From positions 124,001 to 188,000 of the forward strand of contig JACJWV010000008.1 in the NCBI GenBank assembly GCA_020636915.1: 64,000 nucleotides of DNA. Direction: 5' to 3'. Made by a program: the position numbers and the translations under genes. The DNA comes from Nocardioides sp. (lineage in GTDB: Bacteria > Actinomycetota > Actinomycetes > Propionibacteriales > Nocardioidaceae). A model generated the notes under the pieces. That model worked only from the letters and a program-made list of their open reading frames with translations. It had not been told where the DNA came from and searched no databases. This document shows positions 16,418-24,252 of the stretch, piece by piece (the stretch's first letter is position 1; every line of letters begins with the position of its first letter).

Positions 16418-16453
16418 GAAGGACGCGCCCCTCCCGCTGAGGACCCACACCCC

Positions 16454-18175
16454 ATGTCTGACCCCCGCTTCACCGCCAAGCGTGCCGAGCACACCGAGAT
16501 CCCCCGCCCCAAGCGCGGCGAGGGCCAGTGGGCGCTCGGCTTCACCGAGCCGCTGAACAAGAACGAGCAGTCCAAGAAGGACGACAGCCCGCTCAACGTC
16601 CGCGACCGGATCCTCCACACCTACTCCAAGCGCGGCTTCGACTCGATCGACCCGGCCGACCTGCGCGGCCGGTTCCGCTGGATGGGCCTGTACACGCAGC
16701 GCAAGCCCGGCATCGACGGCGGCAAGACGGCGATCCTCGAGGAGGAGGAGCTCGACGACCGCTACTTCATGCTGCGGGTCCGCTCCGACGGCAAGCTGCT
16801 CTCCCCCGCGACCGTCCGCGCGCTCGGTCAGATCGGCGTCGACTTCGCGCGCGACACCGCGGACGTCACCGACCGCGAGAACATCCAGTACCACTGGATC
16901 CGCATCGAGGACGTCCCCGCGATCTGGGAGCGCCTCGACGCGTCCGGTCTCCACAGCCTCGAGGCGTGCGGTGACTCGCCGCGGCCGTTCCTCGGCTCGC
17001 CGGTCGCCGGCGTCGCGGTCGACGAGATCATCGACGGGTCCTCGGCGCTGGCCGAGATCGAGCGCCGCTACATCGGCAACCCCGACTTCGCGAACTTCCC
17101 CCGCAAGTTCAAGACCGCGCTGACGGGCCACCCGTCGCACGACGTGGCGCCGGAGATCAACGACGTCGCCTTCGTCGGCACCGTCCACCCCGAGCACGGA
17201 CCCGGTTTCGACCTCTGGGTCGGCGGCGGCCTGTCGACCAACCCGATGCTCGCGCAGAAGATGGGGGTCTGGATCCCGCTCGACGAGGTCCCGGACGCGT
17301 GGGAGGCCGTCGCCTCGATCTTCCGCGACTACGGCTACCGCCGGCTGCGCTCGCGCGCCCGCCTGAAGTTCCTCGTGCAGGACTGGGGCATCGAGAAGTT
17401 CCGCGAGGTCGTCGAGAAGGAGTACCTCGGCCGCTCGCTGGTCTCGAACCCCTCCCCCGAGACGCCGCTGGGCCACCGCGACCACATCGGGGTCCACGAC
17501 CAGGTGGACGGCCGCAAGTACGTCGGCATCGCACCGACTGCCGGCCGGGTCTCGGGCACGTTGCTGGTGGAGCTCGCCGACCTGATGGACGAGTACGCCG
17601 TGCAGGGCGCCCGGCTCACGCCGTACCAGAAGATCGTGCTGATCGGCGTCGAGCCGGCGGTCGTCGAGGCCCTGCTCGACCGCCTCGACGAGATCGGGCT
17701 CTCGGGCCGCCCGTCGGGCTGGCGGCGGAACACGATGGCCTGCACGGGCATCGAGTTCTGCAAGCTCGCGATCGTCGACACCAAGAACCGCGCCCGCGAC
17801 CTGGTCGACGAGCTGGAGAAGCGGTTCCCCGACCTCGACGCTGCCATCACGGTGAACGTCAACGGCTGCCCCAACGCCTGCGCCCGCACCCAGGTCGCCG
17901 ACATCGGCCTCAAGGGCCAGCTCGTCATGCACGAGGGCCGGCAGGTCGAGGGGTTCCAGGTGCACCTCGGCGGCGCGACCGGCCTGCAGGCCAACTTCGG
18001 GCGCAAGCTGCGCGCCCACAAGGTCACCAGCGAGGGACTGGACGACTACGTCACCGCGCTGGTCACGAACTACCTGGCCGACCGCGAGGACGGCGAGAGC
18101 TTCACGACCTGGGTGCTCCGGGCCGAGGAGGAGCTGGTCCGCGGCGACAAGGTCCTGGAGGGGGCGTCGTCGTGA
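16454..18175 (+). CDS. sir: Assimilatory sulfite reductase (ferredoxin type)
   Basis: The 573-residue siroheme enzyme reduces sulfite to sulfide with six electrons from ferredoxin. It has the two nitrite/sulfite reductase half-domains and the siroheme/4Fe-4S cysteines in TACTGIEFCK (Cys 430 and 436) and NGCPNACAR (Cys 472 and 476), the canonical C-x5-C and C-x3-C spacing. Length and the start RFTAKRAEHTEIPRPKRGEG match the actinobacterial SirA/NirA group. Sulfite rather than nitrite is supported by the downstream cysH and chelatase genes. It is the first full-length gene of the operon behind the leader peptide, and the next gene overlaps it by four bases. Confidence 0.93.
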   Translation: MSDPRFTAKRAEHTEIPRPKRGEGQWALGFTEPLNKNEQSKKDDSPLNVRDRILHTYSKRGFDSIDPADLRGRFRWMGLYTQRKPGIDGGKTAILEEEELDDRYFMLRVRSDGKLLSPATVRALGQIGVDFARDTADVTDRENIQYHWIRIEDVPAIWERLDASGLHSLEACGDSPRPFLGSPVAGVAVDEIIDGSSALAEIERRYIGNPDFANFPRKFKTALTGHPSHDVAPEINDVAFVGTVHPEHGPGFDLWVGGGLSTNPMLAQKMGVWIPLDEVPDAWEAVASIFRDYGYRRLRSRARLKFLVQDWGIEKFREVVEKEYLGRSLVSNPSPETPLGHRDHIGVHDQVDGRKYVGIAPTAGRVSGTLLVELADLMDEYAVQGARLTPYQKIVLIGVEPAVVEALLDRLDEIGLSGRPSGWRRNTMACTGIEFCKLAIVDTKNRARDLVDELEKRFPDLDAAITVNVNGCPNACARTQVADIGLKGQLVMHEGRQVEGFQVHLGGATGLQANFGRKLRAHKVTSEGLDDYVTALVTNYLADREDGESFTTWVLRAEEELVRGDKVLEGASS

Positions 18176-18357
18176 GCGAGCGAGCCGTGCCGTTCCACTG
18201 CCCCTTCTGCGGCGAGACGGACCTGTGGCCGCACGAGGTCGTGGCTGCGTCCGGCGAGGTCAGCTCGCCGCACGGCAGCTGGGAGTGCCGCGGGTGCCTG
18301 CGCGCCTTCTCGCTGAAGATGCTCGGCATCGTCCGACCCTCAGGGGACCCGTCATGA
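18172..18357 (+). CDS. Small zinc-ribbon-like protein of the sulfite reductase operon
   Basis: A 61-residue protein starting at a GTG that overlaps the sulfite reductase stop. It contains two CxxC pairs, FHCPFCGETDLWP and WECRGCLRAFSLKM, spaced as in a zinc ribbon or small iron-sulfur site. Genes of this kind and size sit between sir and cysH in other actinobacteria; their function is not established. Four-base overlaps on both sides argue for strict co-translation, so it may help load or protect the reductase (inference). Confidence 0.8.
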   Translation: MSERAVPFHCPFCGETDLWPHEVVAASGEVSSPHGSWECRGCLRAFSLKMLGIVRPSGDPS

Positions 18358-19100
18358 CCGCCGCGACCACGATCACCGCGCGCAACAACCGCGGCACCCA
18401 CACCGACGGCCGCTCCCCCGAGGAGCTGCGCGAGCTGGTCTCCCACTGGGGCGCCGAGCTGGAGCTCGCGCCGGCCGAGGACATCGTCGAGTGGGCGGTC
18501 GCGACCTTCGGCGAGCGCTTCTGCATCACCTCCTCGATGGGCGACGCGGTGCTCGCCGACCTGGCCTCGAAGGTCGCGCCGGGCATCGACGTGGTCTTCC
18601 TCGACACCGGCTACCACTTCGCCGAGACCATCGGCACCCGCGACGCCGTCGAGGCGACCCTGCCGGTCAACCTGCTGACGATCACGCCCGTGCAGTCGGT
18701 CCCCCAGCAGGACGCGGCCTACGGCAAGGACCTCTACCGCACCGACCCCGACCTGTGCTGCCAGCTGCGCAAGGTGCAGCCGCTGGCCGACTCGCTGGCG
18801 TCGTACGACGCCTGGGCGACCGGCCTGCGCCGCGCCGAGACCCACAACCGGGTGATCGCGCCGGTGATCGGCTGGGATGCCAAGAAGGGCAAGGTCAAGG
18901 TGTCGCCGCTGGCCCGGTGGAGCGACGAGCAGGTCGAGCGCTACATCGCCGACCACGGCGTGCTGGTGAACCCCCTCGTCTACGACGGCTATCCCTCGAT
19001 CGGCTGCTGGCCGTGCACCCGACGCGTCGCCCCCGGAGAGGACCCGCGCAGCGGCCGCTGGGCGGGCACGAGCAAGACCGAGTGCGGGATCCACTCATGA
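18354..19100 (+). CDS. cysH: APS/PAPS reductase, APS type
   Basis: The 248-residue enzyme reduces adenylyl sulfate (or its phospho form) to sulfite using thioredoxin. It has the PP-loop fold start FCITSSMGDAVLADLA and VVFLDTGYHFAET. The four cysteines that hold a 4Fe-4S cluster are present, in DLCCQLRKV and IGCWPCTRRV, which marks the APS-reducing form. The nucleophilic cysteine is in the C-terminal ECGIHS. The ATG overlaps the preceding stop as ATGA. It supplies sulfite to the reductase two genes upstream. The usual sulfate-activating genes cysD and cysN are not in this window. Confidence 0.94.
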   Translation: MTAATTITARNNRGTHTDGRSPEELRELVSHWGAELELAPAEDIVEWAVATFGERFCITSSMGDAVLADLASKVAPGIDVVFLDTGYHFAETIGTRDAVEATLPVNLLTITPVQSVPQQDAAYGKDLYRTDPDLCCQLRKVQPLADSLASYDAWATGLRRAETHNRVIAPVIGWDAKKGKVKVSPLARWSDEQVERYIADHGVLVNPLVYDGYPSIGCWPCTRRVAPGEDPRSGRWAGTSKTECGIHS

Positions 19101-19177
19101 CCCGCACCCCCCAGGTCGGCAGCGTGGCCGACCGACCGACCCCCGACGAAGCACGCACCACGAAGGAGGCAGTGTGA
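19097..19177 (+). CDS. 26-codon overlapping small ORF, possible relic or coupling ORF
   Basis: ATG at 19097 overlaps the cysH stop as ATGA, and the frame runs 26 codons (ending TKEAV) to a TGA at 19175-19177 that itself overlaps the next ATG. Unbroken overlap on both sides is consistent with translational coupling, but no domain is seen and the composition is unremarkable. It may be a remnant of a larger gene such as a lost sulfate-activation gene. It is reported because it fills exactly the gap between two operon genes. Confidence 0.4.
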   Translation: MTRTPQVGSVADRPTPDEARTTKEAV

Positions 19178-19920
19178 TGGCTGCTCCCGCCCTGGTGGCC
19201 CTGGCTCACGGCAGTCGTGACCCACGGTCCGCCGCCACCATCAAGGCCCTGGTCGACGAGGTCCGGTCGATGCGCCCCGACCTGCGCATCGAGCAGGCGT
19301 TCCTCGAGCTGTCCAAGCCGTCGTTCACGACGGTGGTCGACCGGCTCGTCAAGGCCGGTCACGACGAGATCGTCGTCGTCCCGCTGCTGCTGACCGAGGC
19401 CTACCACGCCAAGGTCGACGTGCCGAGCGCCGTCGCCGAGGCCCAGGCGCGGCACGCGGGCGTGTCGATCCGGGCCACCCGGATCCTCGGCCTCGAGGCG
19501 CAGTTCCTGGAGGTGCTCGACGTCCGGATGCGCGAGGCGCTCCGCGCCGCGCGGGTGCGGGAGCTCGACGCCCTCGTGCTGGCGGCCGCCGGGTCCAGCG
19601 ACCCGCTGGCCAACCAGGCGGTGTCGCGACTGGCCCGGGTCTGGGGTTCGCGTCACAAGCTTCCGGTCACCGCGGCGTTCGCCTCGTCGGCCCCGCCGGC
19701 CACGGGCGAGGCCGTCCGGGCGTTCCGGGCCGAGGGGCGGCGGCACATCGCGGTCGCCTCGCTGTTCCTGGCGCCGGGCTTCCTGCCCGACCGGGCCGCC
19801 GAGCTGGCCGTCGAGGCAGGGGCGATCGCCGTCTCCGAGCCCCTCGGCGCGCACCCCGAGCTCGCCCGGGCGATCCTTGCCCGGTACGCCGTCGGCGCCG
19901 TCGAGCTGGTCCCCGTCTGA
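19177..19920 (+). CDS. Sirohydrochlorin chelatase (CbiX/SirB family)
   Basis: The 247-residue protein inserts iron (or cobalt) into sirohydrochlorin, giving the siroheme needed by the sulfite reductase in the same operon. It is made of two CbiX-like repeats. The first starts VALAHGSRDPRSAATIKALV with the metal-binding His, and has IVVVPLLLTEAYHAKVDVP with the second His. The second repeat has ALVLAAAGSSDPLANQAV and IAVASLFLAPGFLPDRAAE, where the first His is replaced. AAGGAGG at 19163-19169 lies seven bases before the ATG. The stop codon is already inside the first unit of the downstream repeat array. Confidence 0.9.
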   Translation: MAAPALVALAHGSRDPRSAATIKALVDEVRSMRPDLRIEQAFLELSKPSFTTVVDRLVKAGHDEIVVVPLLLTEAYHAKVDVPSAVAEAQARHAGVSIRATRILGLEAQFLEVLDVRMREALRAARVRELDALVLAAAGSSDPLANQAVSRLARVWGSRHKLPVTAAFASSAPPATGEAVRAFRAEGRRHIAVASLFLAPGFLPDRAAELAVEAGAIAVSEPLGAHPELARAILARYAVGAVELVPV

Positions 19921-20179
19921 CGCCGGGTCGGCGCGTCTGGGGCAGCCCTGGGACGCCGAGTCGGCGCATCTTGTACGTCTGAGGACGCCGAGTCGGCGCA
20001 TCATGCACGCCCTGTCCACAGCTGTCCTGCGAGACGCGCCGACTCGACCCCTCCTGGCGAGCAAGACGCGCCGACTCGACCCCTCCTGGCGAGCAAGGCG
20101 CGCCGACTCGGCCCCTCCTGGCGAGCAAGGCGCGCCGACTCGGCCCCTCCTGGCGAGCAAGACGCGCCGACTCGGCACT
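19919..20179. repeat. 32-bp periodic array with an internal change of orientation
   Basis: The 13-mer GCCGAGTCGGCGC, or a variant, occurs at about 19922, 19955 and 19987 with a 32-33 bp period. Then, after a 30-bp gap, its reverse complement GCGCCGACTCGGC (or GCGCCGACTCGAC) recurs in 32-bp units at 20033-20064, 20065-20096, 20097-20128 and 20129-20160, with a partial fifth unit. The inverted units share CCCCTCCTGGCGAGCAAG. The first unit overlaps the chelatase stop. The remaining bases up to the dipeptidase gene hold only its promoter. Confidence 0.9.
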
Positions 20180-20232
20180 TCGGGGTGGGTGAGCGGTACC
20201 TGAGGTGGAGGCGACGGAGGGGCGAGCGTCCC

Positions 20233-20238
20233 TAGCGT
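20233..20238 (+). promoter_or_regulatory. -10-like TAGCGT before the dipeptidase gene
   Basis: TAGCGT lies seven bases before the ATG at 20246 with no ribosome binding site, a leaderless layout. Confidence 0.5.
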
Positions 20239-20245
20239 CGTGGGC

Positions 20246-20869
20246 ATGACGATCCTCCTCTCGGACCCGCGGGTGCGGGCCGTGCCCGTGGTCGAGTGCG
20301 GGGAGCCGCTGGTGCGGCTCCCCGCCGACCTCTCCCCCGCCGGAGCAACCGTGCGCTCCGGTCTGGCCGACCGGCTGGTGGCCGCCGACCGGCTGCTGCC
20401 GCGCGGCGTCCGGCTGCGGGTCGTCGAGGGACACCGGCCGCTGGCGCAGCAGCAGGCGATCCTCGCGTCGTACGCCGACGACCTGCGCGAGCTCCACCCC
20501 GGCATCGACGACGCCGCGCTGGAGCGGCTGACCAGCCGCGTCGTCGCGCCGGTCGACGTTGCGCCACACGTGGGCGGCGCCGCCGTCGACCTGACGCTCG
20601 TCGACGTCTGCGGCGACGATCTCGACCTCGGCACCCCGATCGACGCCACCCCGGAGCAGAGCGACGGTCGCTGCTGGTTCGCCGCCGGCGGGATCGGAGC
20701 CGACGCCCGCGCGCACCGCACCCTGCTGGCGGTCGTGCTGGGCTCGCAGGGCCTGGTCAACTACCCCACCGAGTGGTGGCACTGGAGCCACGGTGACCGC
20801 TACTGGGCGCTGCTCACCGGCGCCCCGCACGCGCTCTACGGCCCAGTCGCGGTCGAGGTGGCGGCGTGA
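20246..20869 (+). CDS. vanX: D-alanyl-D-alanine dipeptidase (VanX-like, M15D)
   Basis: The 207-residue zinc enzyme hydrolyses D-Ala-D-Ala. The zinc ligands are visible: His108 and Asp115 in APHVGGAAVDLTL, and His179 in PTEWWHWSHGD, where Glu176 is the catalytic base. VEGHRPLAQQQ supplies the conserved arginine of the VanX active site. No signal peptide is seen, so it acts in the cytosol. The next gene overlaps by four bases (GTGA) and encodes an alanine racemase, followed by a D-Ala ligase. That makes an operon able to break, make and re-make the dipeptide. The start follows TAGCGT by seven bases. Confidence 0.9.
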   Translation: MTILLSDPRVRAVPVVECGEPLVRLPADLSPAGATVRSGLADRLVAADRLLPRGVRLRVVEGHRPLAQQQAILASYADDLRELHPGIDDAALERLTSRVVAPVDVAPHVGGAAVDLTLVDVCGDDLDLGTPIDATPEQSDGRCWFAAGGIGADARAHRTLLAVVLGSQGLVNYPTEWWHWSHGDRYWALLTGAPHALYGPVAVEVAA

Positions 20870-22011
20870 CCGGGCTGGCCGTCGAGGCCCGCGACCGCAC
20901 AGCGACCCGCCCGATGCTCGAGGTCGACCTGCTCGCCGTGGCCCGCAACACGCGGCTCCTCGCCGACCGGGCAGGCGAGCTGATGGCGGTCGTCAAGGCC
21001 GACGGCTTCGGTCACGGGGCGCTCGACGTCGCCCGGACCGCGCTCGCGCACGGCGCCACCCGCCTCGGCGTCACCTCGCTGGAGGAGGCCTGGCCGCTGC
21101 GCGACGCCGGGCTCGTCGCGCCGGTCCTGAGCTGGCTGAACCCCGTGGACGCCGACTTCGCGACCGCGGTCGCCCGCCGGATCGACCTCGCGGTGCCGAG
21201 CACCCGGCACCTGGCAGCGATCGCCGCGGTCCCGGGCCGGGCCCGGGTGCACCTGCACGTCGACGCCGGCATGGCACGCGACGGCGCCGAGCCGGCGTCC
21301 TGGGGAGCCCTGTGCCGCGCGGCCCGTCGTGCGGAGCTGCGGGGCGAGGTCGAGGTGGTGGGCGTCATGGGACACCTCGGCTGCGCCGACGACCCCACCG
21401 ACTCCTGCAACGCCCTGGCCCGTACCCGTTTCGCGTGGGCCCTGGAGACCGCACGCGCCACCGGCCTCCGGCCGCGCCACCGGCACCTGGCCGCGACGGC
21501 CGCGACCCTCACCGACCCGCGGACCCACCACACGATGAGCCGGGTCGGGGCGGGCCTGGTCGGGATCGACCCGTCGCGTACCACCGTGCTGCACCCGGCG
21601 ATGACGCTCACCGCACCCCTGGTGTCGGTGCGCCGGGTCCGCGCCGGTACCCCGGTCGGCTACGGCCACGCGCACCGCACCGCGACCGCGACCCACCTCG
21701 GCCTGGTGCCCCTCGGCTACGCCGACGGGCTCCCCCGCCGGGCGTCCCACCGGGCCGAGGTGCAGGTCCGCGGCGTCCGACGGCCGGTCGTCGGGCTGCT
21801 CTCGATGGACCAGCTCGTGGTCGACCTCGGGGTCAGCGGGGTCGAGGCCGGCGAGACCGTGACCGTCTTCGGTCCGGGCGGTGCCGGCGAGCCGACGGTC
21901 GCCGAGTGGGCCGCCTGGGGCGGCACCATCGAGCACGACGTCGTGACCGGCATCGGCGCGCGGGTCGCACGCCGCACCCGGGCCGTGCCCCACCTGCGGA
22001 GCCTGGCGTGA
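20866..22011 (+). CDS. alr: Alanine racemase
   Basis: The 381-residue PLP enzyme interconverts L- and D-alanine. The PLP lysine lies in MAVVKADGFGHGALDVA, close to the usual VVKANAYGHG, with the Tyr of that motif replaced by Phe. Later landmarks are VHLHVDAGMARDG (usually KxDTGMxRLG), GVMGHLGCADDP, MSRVGAGLVGIDP and VPLGYADGLPRRAS. It could instead act on serine, as VanT does, since substrate choice rests on few residues; no membrane domain is present. It overlaps the dipeptidase stop and the ligase start as GTGA, so the three are co-translated. Confidence 0.88.
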   Translation: MTGLAVEARDRTATRPMLEVDLLAVARNTRLLADRAGELMAVVKADGFGHGALDVARTALAHGATRLGVTSLEEAWPLRDAGLVAPVLSWLNPVDADFATAVARRIDLAVPSTRHLAAIAAVPGRARVHLHVDAGMARDGAEPASWGALCRAARRAELRGEVEVVGVMGHLGCADDPTDSCNALARTRFAWALETARATGLRPRHRHLAATAATLTDPRTHHTMSRVGAGLVGIDPSRTTVLHPAMTLTAPLVSVRRVRAGTPVGYGHAHRTATATHLGLVPLGYADGLPRRASHRAEVQVRGVRRPVVGLLSMDQLVVDLGVSGVEAGETVTVFGPGGAGEPTVAEWAAWGGTIEHDVVTGIGARVARRTRAVPHLRSLA

Positions 22012-22952
22012 CCGCGCGCACCCGGGTCGCGGTGATCGGCGGCGGCCAGAGCTGTGAGCACGAGGTCTCCCTCGGCTCGGCCGCCGCCGTCGCGGCCGCG
22101 CTGGACCCGGCCACCTACGACGTCGTCCCGCTCACCATCGGCCGGGACGGCACGTGGCACGACCGCGGGATGCGCCCGATCGGCCTCAGCGGCGCCGCCC
22201 AGGTGCTCCGCGGCTGCGACGTCGCCTTCCCGCTCGTGCACGGTCCGCGCGGCGAGGACGGAGCGCTGGCCGCGCTGTGCGAGCTGGGCGGCCTGCCGTA
22301 CGTCGGGTCCGGCGTCGGTCCGGGCGCGATCGCGATGGACAAGTGGGTCACCAAGCTGGTCGCCGGCGCGATCGGCCTGGCCACCACCCCCGGCCACCTG
22401 GTGACCCGGGCGACCGCGGCGACCGAGCGCTGGACCCACCCGGTGGTGGTCAAGCCCGTCGCCGCCGGGTCCAGCCGTGGGGTCACCCTGGCCGACGGGC
22501 CGGACGCGCTCGCGCCGGCCCTCGACGCCGCTCTCGCGCTCGACAGCCGGGCGCTGGTGGAGGACGTCGTCGTCGGCCGCGAGGTCGACGTGGCGGTGCT
22601 ACGACGTGTCGACGGGAGCATGGTGGCCTCCCCCGCCCTGGAGATCGTCGTCGACGGGCTCTTCGACTACGACCTCAAGTACGGCGGCGGCGCGGACCTC
22701 CGGGTCCCGGCCCGGCTGGAGGAGGTCGACGCCAAGGCGCTCGAGGACGCCGCCCTGGCGACCTACGACGCCCTCGGCTGCTCCGGCGTCGCCCGGATCG
22801 ACTTCTTCCTCACCGACGACGGGCCGGTCCTCAACGAGGTCAACACGGTCCCCGGCATGACCGAGCACTCCCAGGTCCCGCGGATGTTCGCCGCCGCAGG
22901 CCTCGCCTATCCCGACCTGCTCGACGAGCTCGTCCGCGGCGCGCACCGGTGA
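22008..22952 (+). CDS. ddl: D-alanine--D-alanine ligase
   Basis: The 314-residue ATP-grasp enzyme joins two D-Ala. It shows GGGQSCEHEVSLGSA (the Glu that orients the first D-Ala), FPLVHGPRGEDGALA, the omega-loop LFDYDLKYGGGA with the Tyr typical of D-Ala-D-Ala rather than D-Ala-D-Lac ligases, and LNEVNTVPGMTEHSQVP at the magnesium site. One oddity is the ATP-loop: KPVAAGSSRGVTL has Ala where most Ddl proteins have Glu (EGSSxG). The protein is some 40 residues shorter than many actinobacterial Ddl proteins. It is the third gene of the dipeptidase-racemase-ligase operon and is probably not the housekeeping Ddl, which usually sits elsewhere. Confidence 0.9.
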   Translation: MTARTRVAVIGGGQSCEHEVSLGSAAAVAAALDPATYDVVPLTIGRDGTWHDRGMRPIGLSGAAQVLRGCDVAFPLVHGPRGEDGALAALCELGGLPYVGSGVGPGAIAMDKWVTKLVAGAIGLATTPGHLVTRATAATERWTHPVVVKPVAAGSSRGVTLADGPDALAPALDAALALDSRALVEDVVVGREVDVAVLRRVDGSMVASPALEIVVDGLFDYDLKYGGGADLRVPARLEEVDAKALEDAALATYDALGCSGVARIDFFLTDDGPVLNEVNTVPGMTEHSQVPRMFAAAGLAYPDLLDELVRGAHR

Positions 22953-22998
22953 GTGTGGTTCCCTTGCCGCGACATCCGCCGCACCGACAGGAGCCTGC

Positions 22999-24252
22999 AT
23001 GACGTGGCGTCAGTGGGGACCCGACGTCGGCGTCGGCCTGCTCGTCCTCCTGGCGGGACTGCTCGAGGTGGCGAACCTCCCGGCGTGGTACGGCGACGAC
23101 CCCCGCCCGGCCGCCGCGCTGGTCGCCCTCGGGGTGGCCACGGCGGTCGCGCTGTGCCGGCACCTGCCGGGCGCGGCGCTCGGCCTGGTCTGGGTGCTCG
23201 GCGTCGCCCAGGTGATGACCGGGACCCAGCTGCTGATGGTCGAGCTCGCCATCGGTGCCGTCGCGTTCGGGACCGCGCGCTGGGGCAGCACCGCGACCGT
23301 CTGGGCGAGCGCCCTGTCGATCCCCGCGGCCGCGGTCGTCGGTGTCCTCTACATCGATCCGGACATCTTCTACGCGGCACTCGACCAGGCCGGCTTCCGG
23401 TCGCTGGTCCAGGAGACGGCGCGGCTGAGCGACCGCTGGCAGATCACCGCCGCGGTGCTCGGCATGTCGGTGCTCGGCGTCCCGTGGCTGGCTGGCCTCG
23501 CCCTGCGGTTCTCCGACCGCGCCCGGCAGTCGCGCGAGTCCCAGGTCACTGCGGAGGCGGCGCGCGACCAGGCCGAGGAGATCGCCCGGCTGCGGGAGGA
23601 CCAGGCGCGGCTCGCACGCGACGTCCACGACGTCGTCGGCCACTCGCTCGCCGTGATCCTCGCGCAGGCCGAGTCGGCGCAGTACCTCGACGACGTCGAC
23701 ACCCAGGGCCTCAAGCAGACGATGGCCAACATCGCGACCTCCGCCCGGTCCTCCCTCGACGACGTCCGGCAGGTGCTCACCTCGACCTCCGGCAGCGCCC
23801 CGGGCCGGACGCACGAGGTCGACCTCGAGAGCCTGGTCGAGGGGGCGCGCGCCAGCGGGCAGGAGATCCTCTCCAGCGAGGTCGGCACCCCGCAGCCGAT
23901 GCCGCCGGAGCTGGAGGTCGTGGCGTTCCGGGTGCTCCAGGAGATGTTGACCAACGCGATCAAGCACGGCCGGCGCGACGAGCCGGTGCACGTCGAGCGG
24001 CACTGGGAGGGTGACCTGCGGATCGAGGTGCGCAACGCGATCGACACCGGTGCCGACGAGACCCGGCCGCTCGCGCTCGCCACCGACGGCGTCCCCGGAC
24101 CGGCCGAGCCGGTCCGGCCGGCGCCGCCCGGCCAGGGGCTGGACGGGATGCGGCGCCGGCTCGAGGCCGTGGGCGGCCACCTCGACGTGCGTCGGCGCGC
24201 CGACCCGCCGACGTTCACCGCGACCGCCTGGGTGCCGGTGAGGCCCCGATGA
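22999..24252 (+). CDS. NarL-type sensor histidine kinase
   Basis: A 417-residue kinase with about five hydrophobic segments in residues 1-175, a coiled linker (about 175-205), a HisKA_3 domain with ARDVHDVVGHSLAVILAQ and the phospho-His near 210, and an ATPase domain ending GQGLDGMRRRLEAVGGHL. It belongs to the DesK/LiaS-like group. An AGGAG-like site precedes the ATG. It starts 46 bp after the ligase gene and overlaps its response regulator as ATGA, so the pair may respond to cell-wall stress and may control the upstream operon (inference). Confidence 0.92.
   Translation: MTWRQWGPDVGVGLLVLLAGLLEVANLPAWYGDDPRPAAALVALGVATAVALCRHLPGAALGLVWVLGVAQVMTGTQLLMVELAIGAVAFGTARWGSTATVWASALSIPAAAVVGVLYIDPDIFYAALDQAGFRSLVQETARLSDRWQITAAVLGMSVLGVPWLAGLALRFSDRARQSRESQVTAEAARDQAEEIARLREDQARLARDVHDVVGHSLAVILAQAESAQYLDDVDTQGLKQTMANIATSARSSLDDVRQVLTSTSGSAPGRTHEVDLESLVEGARASGQEILSSEVGTPQPMPPELEVVAFRVLQEMLTNAIKHGRRDEPVHVERHWEGDLRIEVRNAIDTGADETRPLALATDGVPGPAEPVRPAPPGQGLDGMRRRLEAVGGHLDVRRRADPPTFTATAWVPVRPR

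Noticed and set aside
16368..16453. SAM riboswitch before sulfite reductase
   Set aside because: The CCCGGCAAC-like stretch is suggestive, but the required multi-stem order and conserved core could not be traced; the leader peptide explains the region better.
20033..20179. CRISPR array
   Set aside because: Units are contiguous 32-bp tandem repeats with no unique spacers between them, and no cas gene is present.
19877..20203. A 108-codon protein across the 32-bp repeat array
   Set aside because: The frame is repeat-derived and overlaps the chelatase 3' end; no start signal.
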